Positions 37,222 through 45,143 of a stretch of 64,000 bases of DNA are shown here, piece after piece. This DNA comes from Phycisphaera sp. (lineage in GTDB: Bacteria > Planctomycetota > Phycisphaerae > Phycisphaerales > UBA1924). Numbering within the stretch: position 1 is the first letter of the stretch; each line of letters begins with the position of its first letter. The DNA is taken from assembly GCA_003712165.1 (NCBI GenBank), contig RHLH01000001.1:3194165-3258164 (forward strand). Reading direction: 5' to 3'. Made by a program: the position numbers and the translations under genes. The notes under the pieces were generated by a model. That model was not told where the DNA came from and made no database searches. It saw only the letters and a program-made list of their open reading frames with translations.

Positions 37222-38097
37222 TCAGCAACCGGCGTTGAAGTTTGCGATCCAGGCCGTGAAATCGCTGGGCGTGCACGCCCCGTCGCCGTTCTGGTCGCAG
37301 GCGGGAAGGTTGTTGTTGTAGGCGTTGATCCACGCGGTAAAGTCAGCAGGCGTGAGCGCGCCGTCGCCGTTGGTATCGCCTGTGCAGGCTGGTGTGCTGC
37401 ACGAATCCCCGGTTGCGACCGCCAGTGCGCCGCCGCCGAGTCCGACGACGAAGCCGCTCCCGACATCGAGCCTGCCGCCCGGCTGTGCGAACGGCGCGCC
37501 GACGAGCACACTCAGCACAACAACAAGGTCCCCCGTGTCCGGGTCGGTTGTCGTGGTCATCGCACCGCTCGCGTCTGGAAACACGAAGTCGGCCAGTTCC
37601 ATGCTGCTCACGGGAAATGCGTCGCCCGCCTCGCCCGACGTGCCCGTGATCAGGAGCTGTCCCTCGAGTTCAATCGGGATATTAGAGAGAGCAAAGTGGT
37701 CGCCGGTTGCGTTGTACACACCCGTGATGGGCTGCGCGCCGGGAGACATGCGGAGCGTGCATTCGGTGATGACATAATCGATCGTGCCCTGGGTGAAGTA
37801 CGCCGCTGTCTGCTGCGGGAAATCAGCAAACGTGATCTCGAAATCGTGCAGCGTCATCCCGCTGACCGGGTTACCCGTGATCTCGACGCTCACACAACCT
37901 CCGGACACCGGGCTGCTGGGTGTGGAGGGTGGACAGGCGACTGGAAAGGGAGTCGCCTGATCCCATTCGAAGCAAACGAGCAAATCGAGCGCAGCGTCGA
38001 TCTTGCCCGGAACTCCCGGGATCGCGGGCATGCTCGTGACCTGAGCCTGGGCCAAGACCGGGAACGTGAGTGCGGCGACAGCGGCGAGTCGTATCAT
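37222..38097 (-). CDS. Exported GC-module protein of unknown body
   Basis: From ATG 38097 (GGAGG, then aaatct) the product is 291 residues, with signal MIRLAAVAALTFPVLAQAQ. Body residues about 20-235 are beta-rich with three cysteines and no family I recognise; SVEITGNPVSGMTLHDFEIT and VYNATGDHFALSNIPIELEG suggest a cohesin/immunoglobulin-like sandwich but this is weak. Upstream in-frame codons to 38214 lie outside the signal peptide. The module begins CTGDTNGDGALTPADFTAWI and ends ANFNAGC. Confidence 0.72.
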   Translation of the reverse strand: MIRLAAVAALTFPVLAQAQVTSMPAIPGVPGKIDAALDLLVCFEWDQATPFPVACPPSTPSSPVSGGCVSVEITGNPVSGMTLHDFEITFADFPQQTAAYFTQGTIDYVITECTLRMSPGAQPITGVYNATGDHFALSNIPIELEGQLLITGTSGEAGDAFPVSSMELADFVFPDASGAMTTTTDPDTGDLVVVLSVLVGAPFAQPGGRLDVGSGFVVGLGGGALAVATGDSCSTPACTGDTNGDGALTPADFTAWINAYNNNLPACDQNGDGACTPSDFTAWIANFNAGC

Positions 38098-38183
38098 CAG
38101 ATTTCCTCCGCCGGGAGCGTACAGGAATCTATGATCAGAAACGACCCTTGGAATCAATGGGGAATTGAAGATTGGCGGCCAGA

Positions 38184-39002
38184 TCAGCAGCCGGCGTTGA
38201 AGTTGTTGATCCAAGCGGTGAAGTCGGTGGGTGTACAGGAGCCGTCGCCGTTCTGGTCACAGCCGGGGAGGCTGTTGTTGAAAGCATCGATCCACGCCGT
38301 GAAATCGGTCGGCGTAAGCGAGCCATCGGCGTTCACGTCGGCGAGACAGGTGTCGACAGACAGCAGCGTGAGCGTGTACGTGCCGAGCACGGGGAGGCCC
38401 GCGAAGGGCGGCGTCGTACTGAAGTCTGAGATGGGCTCTGCCGGGATCGTGGCGGGGTTGCTTATGCTGAAGTTCGAGCCGTCCTCGGTGCCCGCGTCGT
38501 AGGCCTCAAGCTCGACGACGATCTCGTCAATCCACTCACCGCCGCTGTCGCGGAGACTCAGGCCGTGCGTGCCGACGAACCAGTCGGGGCTCGGGGCAAT
38601 CATTGTGACGAGTGTGAACAGCGACTTGTTTGAGGGGACGTCGAACTCAAGAGATGTCGAACCCGGAGAATTAATCCCTGCACCAAGGAGCACTTCGTGT
38701 GCGGTACCAGCCGATACCGCGGCGTTGACCTCGCTTCTGAGAAGCGACGTGCCGCCCGTTTCAGCCATCAGCTCGATGCCCGGGGTTGCGAGCCCGCCCG
38801 GCTCCCAGAATGTCACCGCATCGTTATGAGTCGCGCCGACGATCGGTGAGAAGTGTGCGTTGTTCGGGTAAGCGCCGGGGTGGTTCGAGCTTGTCCAGGT
38901 CGCGTCGAATGTCAGTCTGTAGGTCGCGGTACTGCTCTGAGCAAACGCCGAACCGGCGAGACAGACGGCGGATACGGCGAGAGCGGCGTGACGGATCTTC
39001 AT
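38184..39002 (-). CDS. Exported Spondin_N domain protein with GC module
   Basis: The 272-residue protein begins MKIRHAALAVSAVCLAGSAF. Residues 25-190 match Spondin_N: YRLTFDATWTSSNHPGAYPN, HFSPIVGATHNDAVTFWEPG, GTAHEVLLGAGINSPGS and PDWFVGTHGLSLRD. Spondin_N domains are adhesive modules in eukaryotic F-spondins and occur in some marine bacteria. The module (CLADVNADGSLTPTDFTAWI, end NNFNAGC) follows directly after one short linker. It is the smallest cargo with a recognisable fold in the array, so a good candidate for testing the tag. It lies 86 bases upstream of the preceding gene in the transcript direction. Confidence 0.88.
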   Translation of the reverse strand: MKIRHAALAVSAVCLAGSAFAQSSTATYRLTFDATWTSSNHPGAYPNNAHFSPIVGATHNDAVTFWEPGGLATPGIELMAETGGTSLLRSEVNAAVSAGTAHEVLLGAGINSPGSTSLEFDVPSNKSLFTLVTMIAPSPDWFVGTHGLSLRDSGGEWIDEIVVELEAYDAGTEDGSNFSISNPATIPAEPISDFSTTPPFAGLPVLGTYTLTLLSVDTCLADVNADGSLTPTDFTAWIDAFNNSLPGCDQNGDGSCTPTDFTAWINNFNAGC

Positions 39003-39113
39003 GAGATAACTCCCCGATCAGGTATATAGCTGAATGCGCAACCCCCCTGCGAGCACAGTGACACACAGAGTGAATCTCGGCTCAGACCCGGGTATTCCCA
39101 AACCCAGAAAAAA

Positions 39114-40160
39114 TCAGCACCCGGCATTGAAGTTGTTGATCCAGGCAGTGAAATCGGTCGGGGTGCAGGAGCCATCGCCGTTCTGGTCGCAGCCCGGGAG
39201 GCTGTTGTTGAAAGCGTTGATCCAGGCAGTGAAGTCGGTCGGGGTCAGCGAGCCGTCGCCGTTGACGTCGGCGACGCAACTCCCGGTTTGAGTCGCATCA
39301 CCCGGACCGACGATGGTGTTCGTCGAAGTACCTGCGGGGCTCGAAGAAGACCACTCGCTCGTTACCCAGGTGTATGTCTCGCCTTCGAGCAGCAGGGCGT
39401 TGACGTTCGAAGTTCCCTGCGGCACACCGAAGGGCGAGAACCCGTTGCCGAGTCCGTAGTCGAGCAGGTTCGCTAGCGGCTGGCTTGGATCGAACCCGCC
39501 CTTGTAGAGGCAGGTGAAGTGGTTGCCCCCACTTGCGAGCACGCTGGTCAGGTCGTAGACGCCCGACTCGGTGACTGTAAACTCGAACACGTGGTATGCA
39601 ACAGGGCCGAGGCCGGAGATTCCCACAATAGAGAAAGGCCTGTTCCACTGATCGTTCTGATCGGGCTCTGCGGAGTACTGCGTCGTTGTATCGGGTGCAT
39701 CGCCAAGCAGATACAACGTCGCGTCGTCGATCCGATAGATCCAGTTCGATTGTGAGACATCTGCTGTGAATTCGAACGACCACGCCCCGTTGCCATCGAC
39801 ACCTGCAAAGCCGGATGTGCCGTCCTGCAGAGGGTAGTCGGCGATGGATATCTCCCCGCCGACCGGGTGCCAGAAAAGCGACTCGCCCCCAGGTGCATTC
39901 GCGGTGATCTCGACATCAATAGACCAGGGGCCAGTACCGTTACCGAAGTCCCCGGTCTGTACCACAAACTTGCCCATGACCCCAAAGCCGGTCACGCTCT
40001 CGGTGAGACCGGAGAACGGCGCATTCATCGATGCGCTCGCGCTCGTGGGTACGGTCACAGAACCGATCGGCATCGAAGCGATGACCTTGTCAGATGAAGA
40101 CGCTGTGCCCGCGGCGCATGCGACGAAGCAAATCATCAGTGTACGTGTCTTCATCTTCAT
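39114..40160 (-). CDS. Exported GC-module protein, unknown beta-rich body
   Basis: From ATG 40160 (AAGGAG upstream) the protein has 348 residues with signal MKMKTRTLMICFVACAAGTA. The body has no enzyme motif; an N-terminal part resembles the proprotein P-domain-like phrase FSGLTESVTGFGVMGKFVVQ, and a later segment YDLTSVLASGGNHFTCLYKG resembles a pre-peptidase C-terminal beta-sandwich. I do not assign a function. The module starts CVADVNGDGSLTPTDFTAWI and ends NNFNAGC. Only 31 bases separate it from the gene upstream, so the two probably share one transcript. Confidence 0.75.
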   Translation of the reverse strand: MKMKTRTLMICFVACAAGTASSSDKVIASMPIGSVTVPTSASASMNAPFSGLTESVTGFGVMGKFVVQTGDFGNGTGPWSIDVEITANAPGGESLFWHPVGGEISIADYPLQDGTSGFAGVDGNGAWSFEFTADVSQSNWIYRIDDATLYLLGDAPDTTTQYSAEPDQNDQWNRPFSIVGISGLGPVAYHVFEFTVTESGVYDLTSVLASGGNHFTCLYKGGFDPSQPLANLLDYGLGNGFSPFGVPQGTSNVNALLLEGETYTWVTSEWSSSSPAGTSTNTIVGPGDATQTGSCVADVNGDGSLTPTDFTAWINAFNNSLPGCDQNGDGSCTPTDFTAWINNFNAGC

Positions 40161-40191
40161 GTATCGCTCCTTCGTATCGGTTTGCGGCTGA

Positions 40192-41637
40192 TCAACAGCC
40201 CGCGTTGAAGTTGTTGATCCAAGCGGTGAAGTCGGCGGGCGTGCAGGCGTTGTCGTCGTTCTGGTCGCACCCGGGAAGGTTGTTGTTGAAGGCATTGATC
40301 CAAGCGGTGAAGTCGGCGGGCGTGACGGAGCCGTCGCCGTTGACATCAGCGATGCAGTCGCTGCCTGGCAACTCGAAGGCGTACGTATCCCCGCCGCTGC
40401 CAATATCGTTCGCGTGAACGGCCTTGCACCCGACGAGGATGTGCGACCCGTCGCTGCTCATATCGAGCGCGAAGGGGGAGCCGTCAGTGTCAAGAGAATC
40501 GATCAAATTGAGGTCGCGGTCGTACACACGGACCTCTGGCTGCGTGTTGGCCGCGTCACCCCACGACGCTGCGACAAAGACTGTGCCGTCGCCGTTCACC
40601 TCAGAGGCGATGACAGAGTTCTGAAGCCCACCAGACCCCGTGTAGCTGCTGGTCATCACAACCGATCCGTCTGTGAGGTCGACGATGCGGTGCTCGTTGG
40701 TCAGGTAGCCGTCGCCGTAGTCGTGGCTGACCGCAAAGAGTGTGAGCCCATCGCCGCTGAGTGAGACAGCGCCGAACCAGTCCTGCGAGCCCGTGCCCGA
40801 GTAGACCTGCTGCCAGACACCCTCGATCTCACGTGCAGCCCTGACGTTGAACCCCCCTGCCGCGATGGCGGACCCGTCGCGTGATATCCTGAAATAGCCG
40901 CCCGCCCCGGAAACCGCCAGCGCGTACTCCTCGGTCATCGTTGTGGTGTCGATGACGCGCGCAACCGCCCCCGCGGTCACAACGACCCTGTTGCCCGAAT
41001 CGTCCATGTCGATCCTGAGCGAGAAACCCGGGATGGTCATCGAACCCAGCACGACGCCGGTGCCGTTGAAGAGGATGAGCTCGGTGTCTGTCCCGTCGTA
41101 CGCCGTCGCGGCGACACGTGTCCCGTCCGCGTTCACAGCGATCGACCGCTCGGAACACGCTGTGTACTGCGACTGGAACGAGAAGCTCCCAACGGGAGTG
41201 TTGCCGTTCGTATCGGTAAACCATCGTACGGTGATAGGGCCCGAGGCAGGGTTTGTTAGTAGCGCGCACCGCGAAGATTCTGAAGCCGCCGCGACACCGA
41301 CAGTTTCCGGGTTCTCGGCGAGAACCGAATACATAAAGTCAGGCACGTTGCTGCCGGATGTCGTAAACTTGCTCATCCGCTCGTCGTTCAGCGAGTGCCC
41401 GACCCACGACTCGGCGCCCCCGTCACCGAGCGCCACGGACGCCGGGATCGACACCGCGTCCGCGTAATGCCACTCGATATCTTCCTGCACGGCTGGCGTG
41501 CCGGGTTCAGACCAATCAAGCGGAGAAATCTCCCGAACAGTGGTTGCCCCGTACTTATCCGTGTGCACGACGGCTCGCTCAGCCTGGCCCATTGCGGAGC
41601 CCGCCGAGAGTGCAAGAATAACGGCTGCGTGTTTCAT
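40192..41637 (-). CDS. Exported beta-propeller (WD40/YVTN-like) GC-module protein
   Basis: From ATG 41637 (GGAGG) the protein is 481 residues, with signal peptide MKHAAVILALSAGSAMGQ. The body is a repeated propeller pattern: SIAVNADGTRVAATAYDGTD, IDMDDSGNRVVVTAGAVARV, FRISRDGSAIAAGGFNVRAA and AVSLSGDGLTLFAVSHDYGD. The module starts CIADVNGDGSVTPADFTAWI and ends NNFNAGC. Its transcript appears to run on into the next gene, 31 bases away. No catalytic residue is apparent. Confidence 0.8.
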   Translation of the reverse strand: MKHAAVILALSAGSAMGQAERAVVHTDKYGATTVREISPLDWSEPGTPAVQEDIEWHYADAVSIPASVALGDGGAESWVGHSLNDERMSKFTTSGSNVPDFMYSVLAENPETVGVAAASESSRCALLTNPASGPITVRWFTDTNGNTPVGSFSFQSQYTACSERSIAVNADGTRVAATAYDGTDTELILFNGTGVVLGSMTIPGFSLRIDMDDSGNRVVVTAGAVARVIDTTTMTEEYALAVSGAGGYFRISRDGSAIAAGGFNVRAAREIEGVWQQVYSGTGSQDWFGAVSLSGDGLTLFAVSHDYGDGYLTNEHRIVDLTDGSVVMTSSYTGSGGLQNSVIASEVNGDGTVFVAASWGDAANTQPEVRVYDRDLNLIDSLDTDGSPFALDMSSDGSHILVGCKAVHANDIGSGGDTYAFELPGSDCIADVNGDGSVTPADFTAWINAFNNNLPGCDQNDDNACTPADFTAWINNFNAGC

Positions 41638-41758
41638 CGATAGAACCCTCCGAGTCATACAACAGAAAGCAGTAGCCCCGATCCTACGCGAAAGACACGG
41701 CCAGCTGGACACTGATTTCGGAATAAACCAGTTCCTTAACACACCCGCGGCAGGCATG

Positions 41759-41798
41759 TAAAAACACCGCCCGCAGCTCGTTGTCGAGTCGCGGGCGG
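41759..41798 (-). terminator. Rho-independent terminator after the zinc-protease gene
   Basis: Arms ccgcccgc (41767-41774) and gcgggcgg (41791-41798); the minus-strand tail reads TGTTTTTAC. Confidence 0.85.
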
Positions 41799-41846
41799 CG
41801 TGTATCGGCTTGAATCACCGGCGCGAGTGGTCGCCGAGTCTTGAAA

Positions 41847-43271
41847 TCAGCAGCCGGCGTTGTAGTTGTTGACCCAGGCGGTGAAGTCGGTCGGGGTGCA
41901 AGCACCGTCGCCGTTCTGATCGCACTCGGGCGCATTGTTGTTGTATGCGTTGACCCATGCCGTGAAGTCGGTGGGCGTGACCGCGCCGTCACCGTTGACG
42001 TCCGCGAGGCAGTCGCTGTTGCAGAGCGGGTCGCCCGTGAGATCACACGGGGCGTCGTTGTCGAGGTATGGGAGCATCCAGCTGTTGATGTTCTGCGGGT
42101 GGAAGTTGAGGTTGACGTCGCCCGTGCCGTTGCCGCAGAGGTGGCAATAGCTCATGATGGTGCCGGGCAGCTGCGAGCAATCGCCGTTGCCGCAGTTGTC
42201 GATGTTCGAGAAGGGCGACTGCTGGTGCGTGTGCGGAGCGCCGAAGTTGTGACCCCACTCGTGGGCGGTAACCATGAAGTCCCAGTTCTGGTCGCTCTGG
42301 TCCTGCAGCGGGTAGGGGAAGAAGCCGTTGAGGTTCGCCGAGAGGGCGTAGTCGAATTCGTCGGCACAGATCGCGTTGAGGTAGGCAACGCCGCCGCCGA
42401 GGCCCCGCCCCGAGAGGAAGTGAGCGCCGTGGCGCTGCTCGCCGGTCATGTTGGCGTTCCAGTAGTCCTGGAACTGGAAGAGCTGGTCCACTGTGCCGCC
42501 GTTCTGGTTCCAGGGGTCTGGGGTGGTCCAGATGCGGAGGAAGGAGATGTTGAGGATGACGTTCAGGTCCTGCTCGTAAACCTCGCTGACGGCACCGACG
42601 AGCATCTCGGCGTAATCGGCCGCATCACCGGCGTTGCCGCCGAACAAATCGGTGCGGAACTCGGTATCAGTCTCGATCGCCACATCAACCACGCGGCAGG
42701 GCGGGCTGCCCATATGGGCCAGGTTCGGGGAACCCGTGCCCTGTGTTCTGAACTCTTCCGGTACCGGGATCGCCTTGCAGGCAAAGTCACGGAAGTTGAT
42801 CGCGCCCTCGGGCAGCTCGGCCATGTTGTAGATAACGGTCTCGTTGTCGCCGTAGCTGGGACCCGAGCTGATGACGTACTGCTCGCCGAGCGTGTTGATG
42901 TAGCCCAGGGTCATGTTCTCGCTGAACGCGATGTACACGAGCGATTCGGAATCGCCGGCGACCGTGCCGCCAAGCATGACCACGTTGGGCGCGTCCATCG
43001 TGCCGTTCTCGTTCAGGCGCAGCGTCGCGTTGTCCTTCACGATGTGGCGGCGCTCGAGGTCGAGCGTGACGCGGGTGTCGAGATCGAGCGCGAAGTCGTG
43101 CATGATGACCGTGTCCGCGTCGGCGAGAGCCGTGAACAGATCTGTCGTCTCGGCGATCGCGGTGACGTTCTGCGTCGCAGACGCGGCAACCGAGAACGGC
43201 TCGTCAACAGTCACGTGAACAGAATTCGGCGACGAGGCCGCCATCAGGATCATTGCTGGAATCAGATGCAT
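41847..43271 (-). CDS. Zinc metalloprotease (reprolysin-like) with GC module
   Basis: The 474-residue protein begins MHLIPAMILMAASS and has an AAGGGGA ribosome site. A pro-region of about 170 residues precedes the catalytic domain. The zinc site is VTAHEWGHNFGAPHTH (HExxHxxGxxH), followed by CSQLPGTIMSYCHLCGNG, with the Met-turn methionine in IMSY. This is the metzincin arrangement of M12B-like reprolysin enzymes. It is a paralogue of the protease at 59528, which shares LSxRPLGGGxAYLNAIC and HEWGHNFGAPHTH. The module (CLADVNGDGAVTPTDFTAWV) ends NNYNAGC. It probably degrades extracellular protein. Confidence 0.92.
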   Translation of the reverse strand: MHLIPAMILMAASSPNSVHVTVDEPFSVAASATQNVTAIAETTDLFTALADADTVIMHDFALDLDTRVTLDLERRHIVKDNATLRLNENGTMDAPNVVMLGGTVAGDSESLVYIAFSENMTLGYINTLGEQYVISSGPSYGDNETVIYNMAELPEGAINFRDFACKAIPVPEEFRTQGTGSPNLAHMGSPPCRVVDVAIETDTEFRTDLFGGNAGDAADYAEMLVGAVSEVYEQDLNVILNISFLRIWTTPDPWNQNGGTVDQLFQFQDYWNANMTGEQRHGAHFLSGRGLGGGVAYLNAICADEFDYALSANLNGFFPYPLQDQSDQNWDFMVTAHEWGHNFGAPHTHQQSPFSNIDNCGNGDCSQLPGTIMSYCHLCGNGTGDVNLNFHPQNINSWMLPYLDNDAPCDLTGDPLCNSDCLADVNGDGAVTPTDFTAWVNAYNNNAPECDQNGDGACTPTDFTAWVNNYNAGC

Positions 43272-43343
43272 TGCTTTCCCCTTCGTAAAGGCCTACCCCC
43301 GCAGGGCCTCGTGGCTAAACAGTGTCCTCTTTGTAAACCGGCT

Positions 43344-44873
43344 TTAGCAGCCGGCGTTGTAATTCGCTATCCAGGCCGTGAAGTCTGTCGGTGTGCACGA
43401 CCCGTCAACATTCTGATCGCATTCGGGCAGGTTGTTGTTGAACGCGTTGATCCACGCCGTGAAGTCTGTCGGCGAGAGGTTGCCGTCGCCGTTGACATCG
43501 GGCAGGCACGGGTCTGGCGGGATGCAGGTCCCGTCCGGGAACGTGTCGCCGTCGCCGTCACAGATCGTGTCCATGCCCAGCCAGACGGCGTCCGGGATCA
43601 GGTTGCAATCCTCAGCCGAGAGGATGACGCAGTTCGACGTCGTCGTGATGCAGCACGCGCCGGTCGGCTGCGGGCAGTTCGTGTCGATGCAGGTCGAGCC
43701 AACGCCCAGGAACGTCCCGCCCATGGCCGTTGCCTCGAGCTCTGTCACGTTCTCGATGCAGGAGCCATCGGGCAGGCAAGCCGCGCCGATCGGGCAGAGC
43801 GAGCCGTTGCACTGCGAGTCCGCGCCCTGCCATGTACCCGAGATCAGGTCGCACTCGGCTTCGGTGAACTCGATGCAGTTGCCGTTGCTCAGGCAGCACG
43901 CGCCGGTCGGCTCCGGGCAGTTGAACCCGACGCAGTCGGTCCCATCCCCCTCGTACACGCCGCCCGCGGTGGCGCACTCGGCAGAGGTCAGATCGAAGCA
44001 CTCGCCGTCGACGCAGCACGCGCCGGTCTGGGTCTCACATGTGAAGCTCGTCCACGTCGCCTGCAGCATCCAGTCGCCGGACGGGGTGCACAGCGCCGGG
44101 AAAGACTGGAACGTGCTCCAGCCGGCCGGGCAGCCAAGCCCGAAGCAATCGATCGCGCTGATCCAGTTGCCCGTCTGCGACGCGACACCAGAGTTGTCCG
44201 TCAGCGGGAACGCGTTCTGGTTCTGAGGCGGGGGTGTGATGCAGCCGTTGCCCGACTGCTGGTTGTGCTCGTCGATGCGCAGCCCGATCGTGAACGTATT
44301 CGTCCCGCTCGTGTTCGTGATGAAAATCTGCTCCGGATCGCCCGGATCGACACTGAACGCAAGGTTGACCGCCTGCGGCGGGCCGGGCGGGATCACAACG
44401 TGCGGCAGGATGATGTCGTCGGACGAATAACTCGCGACAAGCGAGCCGGTGCTTGGCGAACCGTCCCAGACCAGGATCGTCCACTCGGTTGTCGTCTGCA
44501 CTGAAGTGCCCGCCGTGCCAATGAGCGCCTCGATCAGGTCGATGCGGATGGGGAACAGGCTCGCGGGCAGCGTGTACTGCGCCGCCATGATCTCGTTCTC
44601 GACGAACCCGGCCTGAACGAGATAGGTACCACCACTAAATGTCTCGCTCGCGTGCGTGTTCACGAGCTGGCACTCGTCGCGCCCGGTCGGACCACGATCG
44701 GGGAGCGTGTCCGTGACTTCGCCGAGCGATGTGACGCCGAAGACCTCGACCTTGGTGAGATCGATCTCGAGAGGTACGGGCTCCGGGCCAGCAGCAACCG
44801 CTTGCCCAGCCGCCATAACGAGCGACGTGGTGACAGCAAGCCGGACCGCGTCCGTTGCGTGACGAGTACGCAT
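43344..44873 (-). CDS. Cys-rich GACC-repeat protein with GC module
   Basis: From ATG 44873 (GGAGG) the protein has 509 residues, with a signal peptide near MAAGQAVAAG. The N-terminal half is a beta-sandwich-like domain. Residues about 275-445 form four cysteine-rich repeats of about 40 residues, for example TGACCVDGECFDLTSAECAT, TGACCLSNGNCIEFTEAECD and TGACCITTTSNCVILSAEDC, each with a further Cys after GxxC. These would be tightly disulfide-bonded. The module is CLPDVNGDGNLSPTDFTAWI with DQNVDGSC in the second loop and ends NYNAGC. Function is unknown; such repeats occur in other planctomycete surface proteins. Confidence 0.82.
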   Translation of the reverse strand: MRTRHATDAVRLAVTTSLVMAAGQAVAAGPEPVPLEIDLTKVEVFGVTSLGEVTDTLPDRGPTGRDECQLVNTHASETFSGGTYLVQAGFVENEIMAAQYTLPASLFPIRIDLIEALIGTAGTSVQTTTEWTILVWDGSPSTGSLVASYSSDDIILPHVVIPPGPPQAVNLAFSVDPGDPEQIFITNTSGTNTFTIGLRIDEHNQQSGNGCITPPPQNQNAFPLTDNSGVASQTGNWISAIDCFGLGCPAGWSTFQSFPALCTPSGDWMLQATWTSFTCETQTGACCVDGECFDLTSAECATAGGVYEGDGTDCVGFNCPEPTGACCLSNGNCIEFTEAECDLISGTWQGADSQCNGSLCPIGAACLPDGSCIENVTELEATAMGGTFLGVGSTCIDTNCPQPTGACCITTTSNCVILSAEDCNLIPDAVWLGMDTICDGDGDTFPDGTCIPPDPCLPDVNGDGNLSPTDFTAWINAFNNNLPECDQNVDGSCTPTDFTAWIANYNAGC

Positions 44874-45143
44874 CAATGCTTCCTCCGGTGTGACCACACC
44901 TTCCAAAGACCCATCGCCCCCCGACGATGAAGCCCAGACTAACGGAAACCCGACTCCGTGACGACACTTTTTCTGGGAGGCATCCCCCGCCACAGCCTTT
45001 TATCGGCCTTATCCGGGGGTCAATTGAGCATTCATACCGCGCCACGAAGGGCACGCGCAAGAATCGTTTTGGCTTTGGTTGGCCCCTCTAGGGCGGGTTT
45101 CGGCACACAATGCCGTCTGAAATGAAGCCGATGCGTCCGGTCG

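Noticed and set aside
41841..44504. An 887-codon open frame on the plus strand opposite two array genes
   Set aside because: It is a shadow of GC-rich codon structure; the antisense genes have signal peptides, zinc motifs and modules, while this frame gives a compositionally odd, Arg/Val-rich product.
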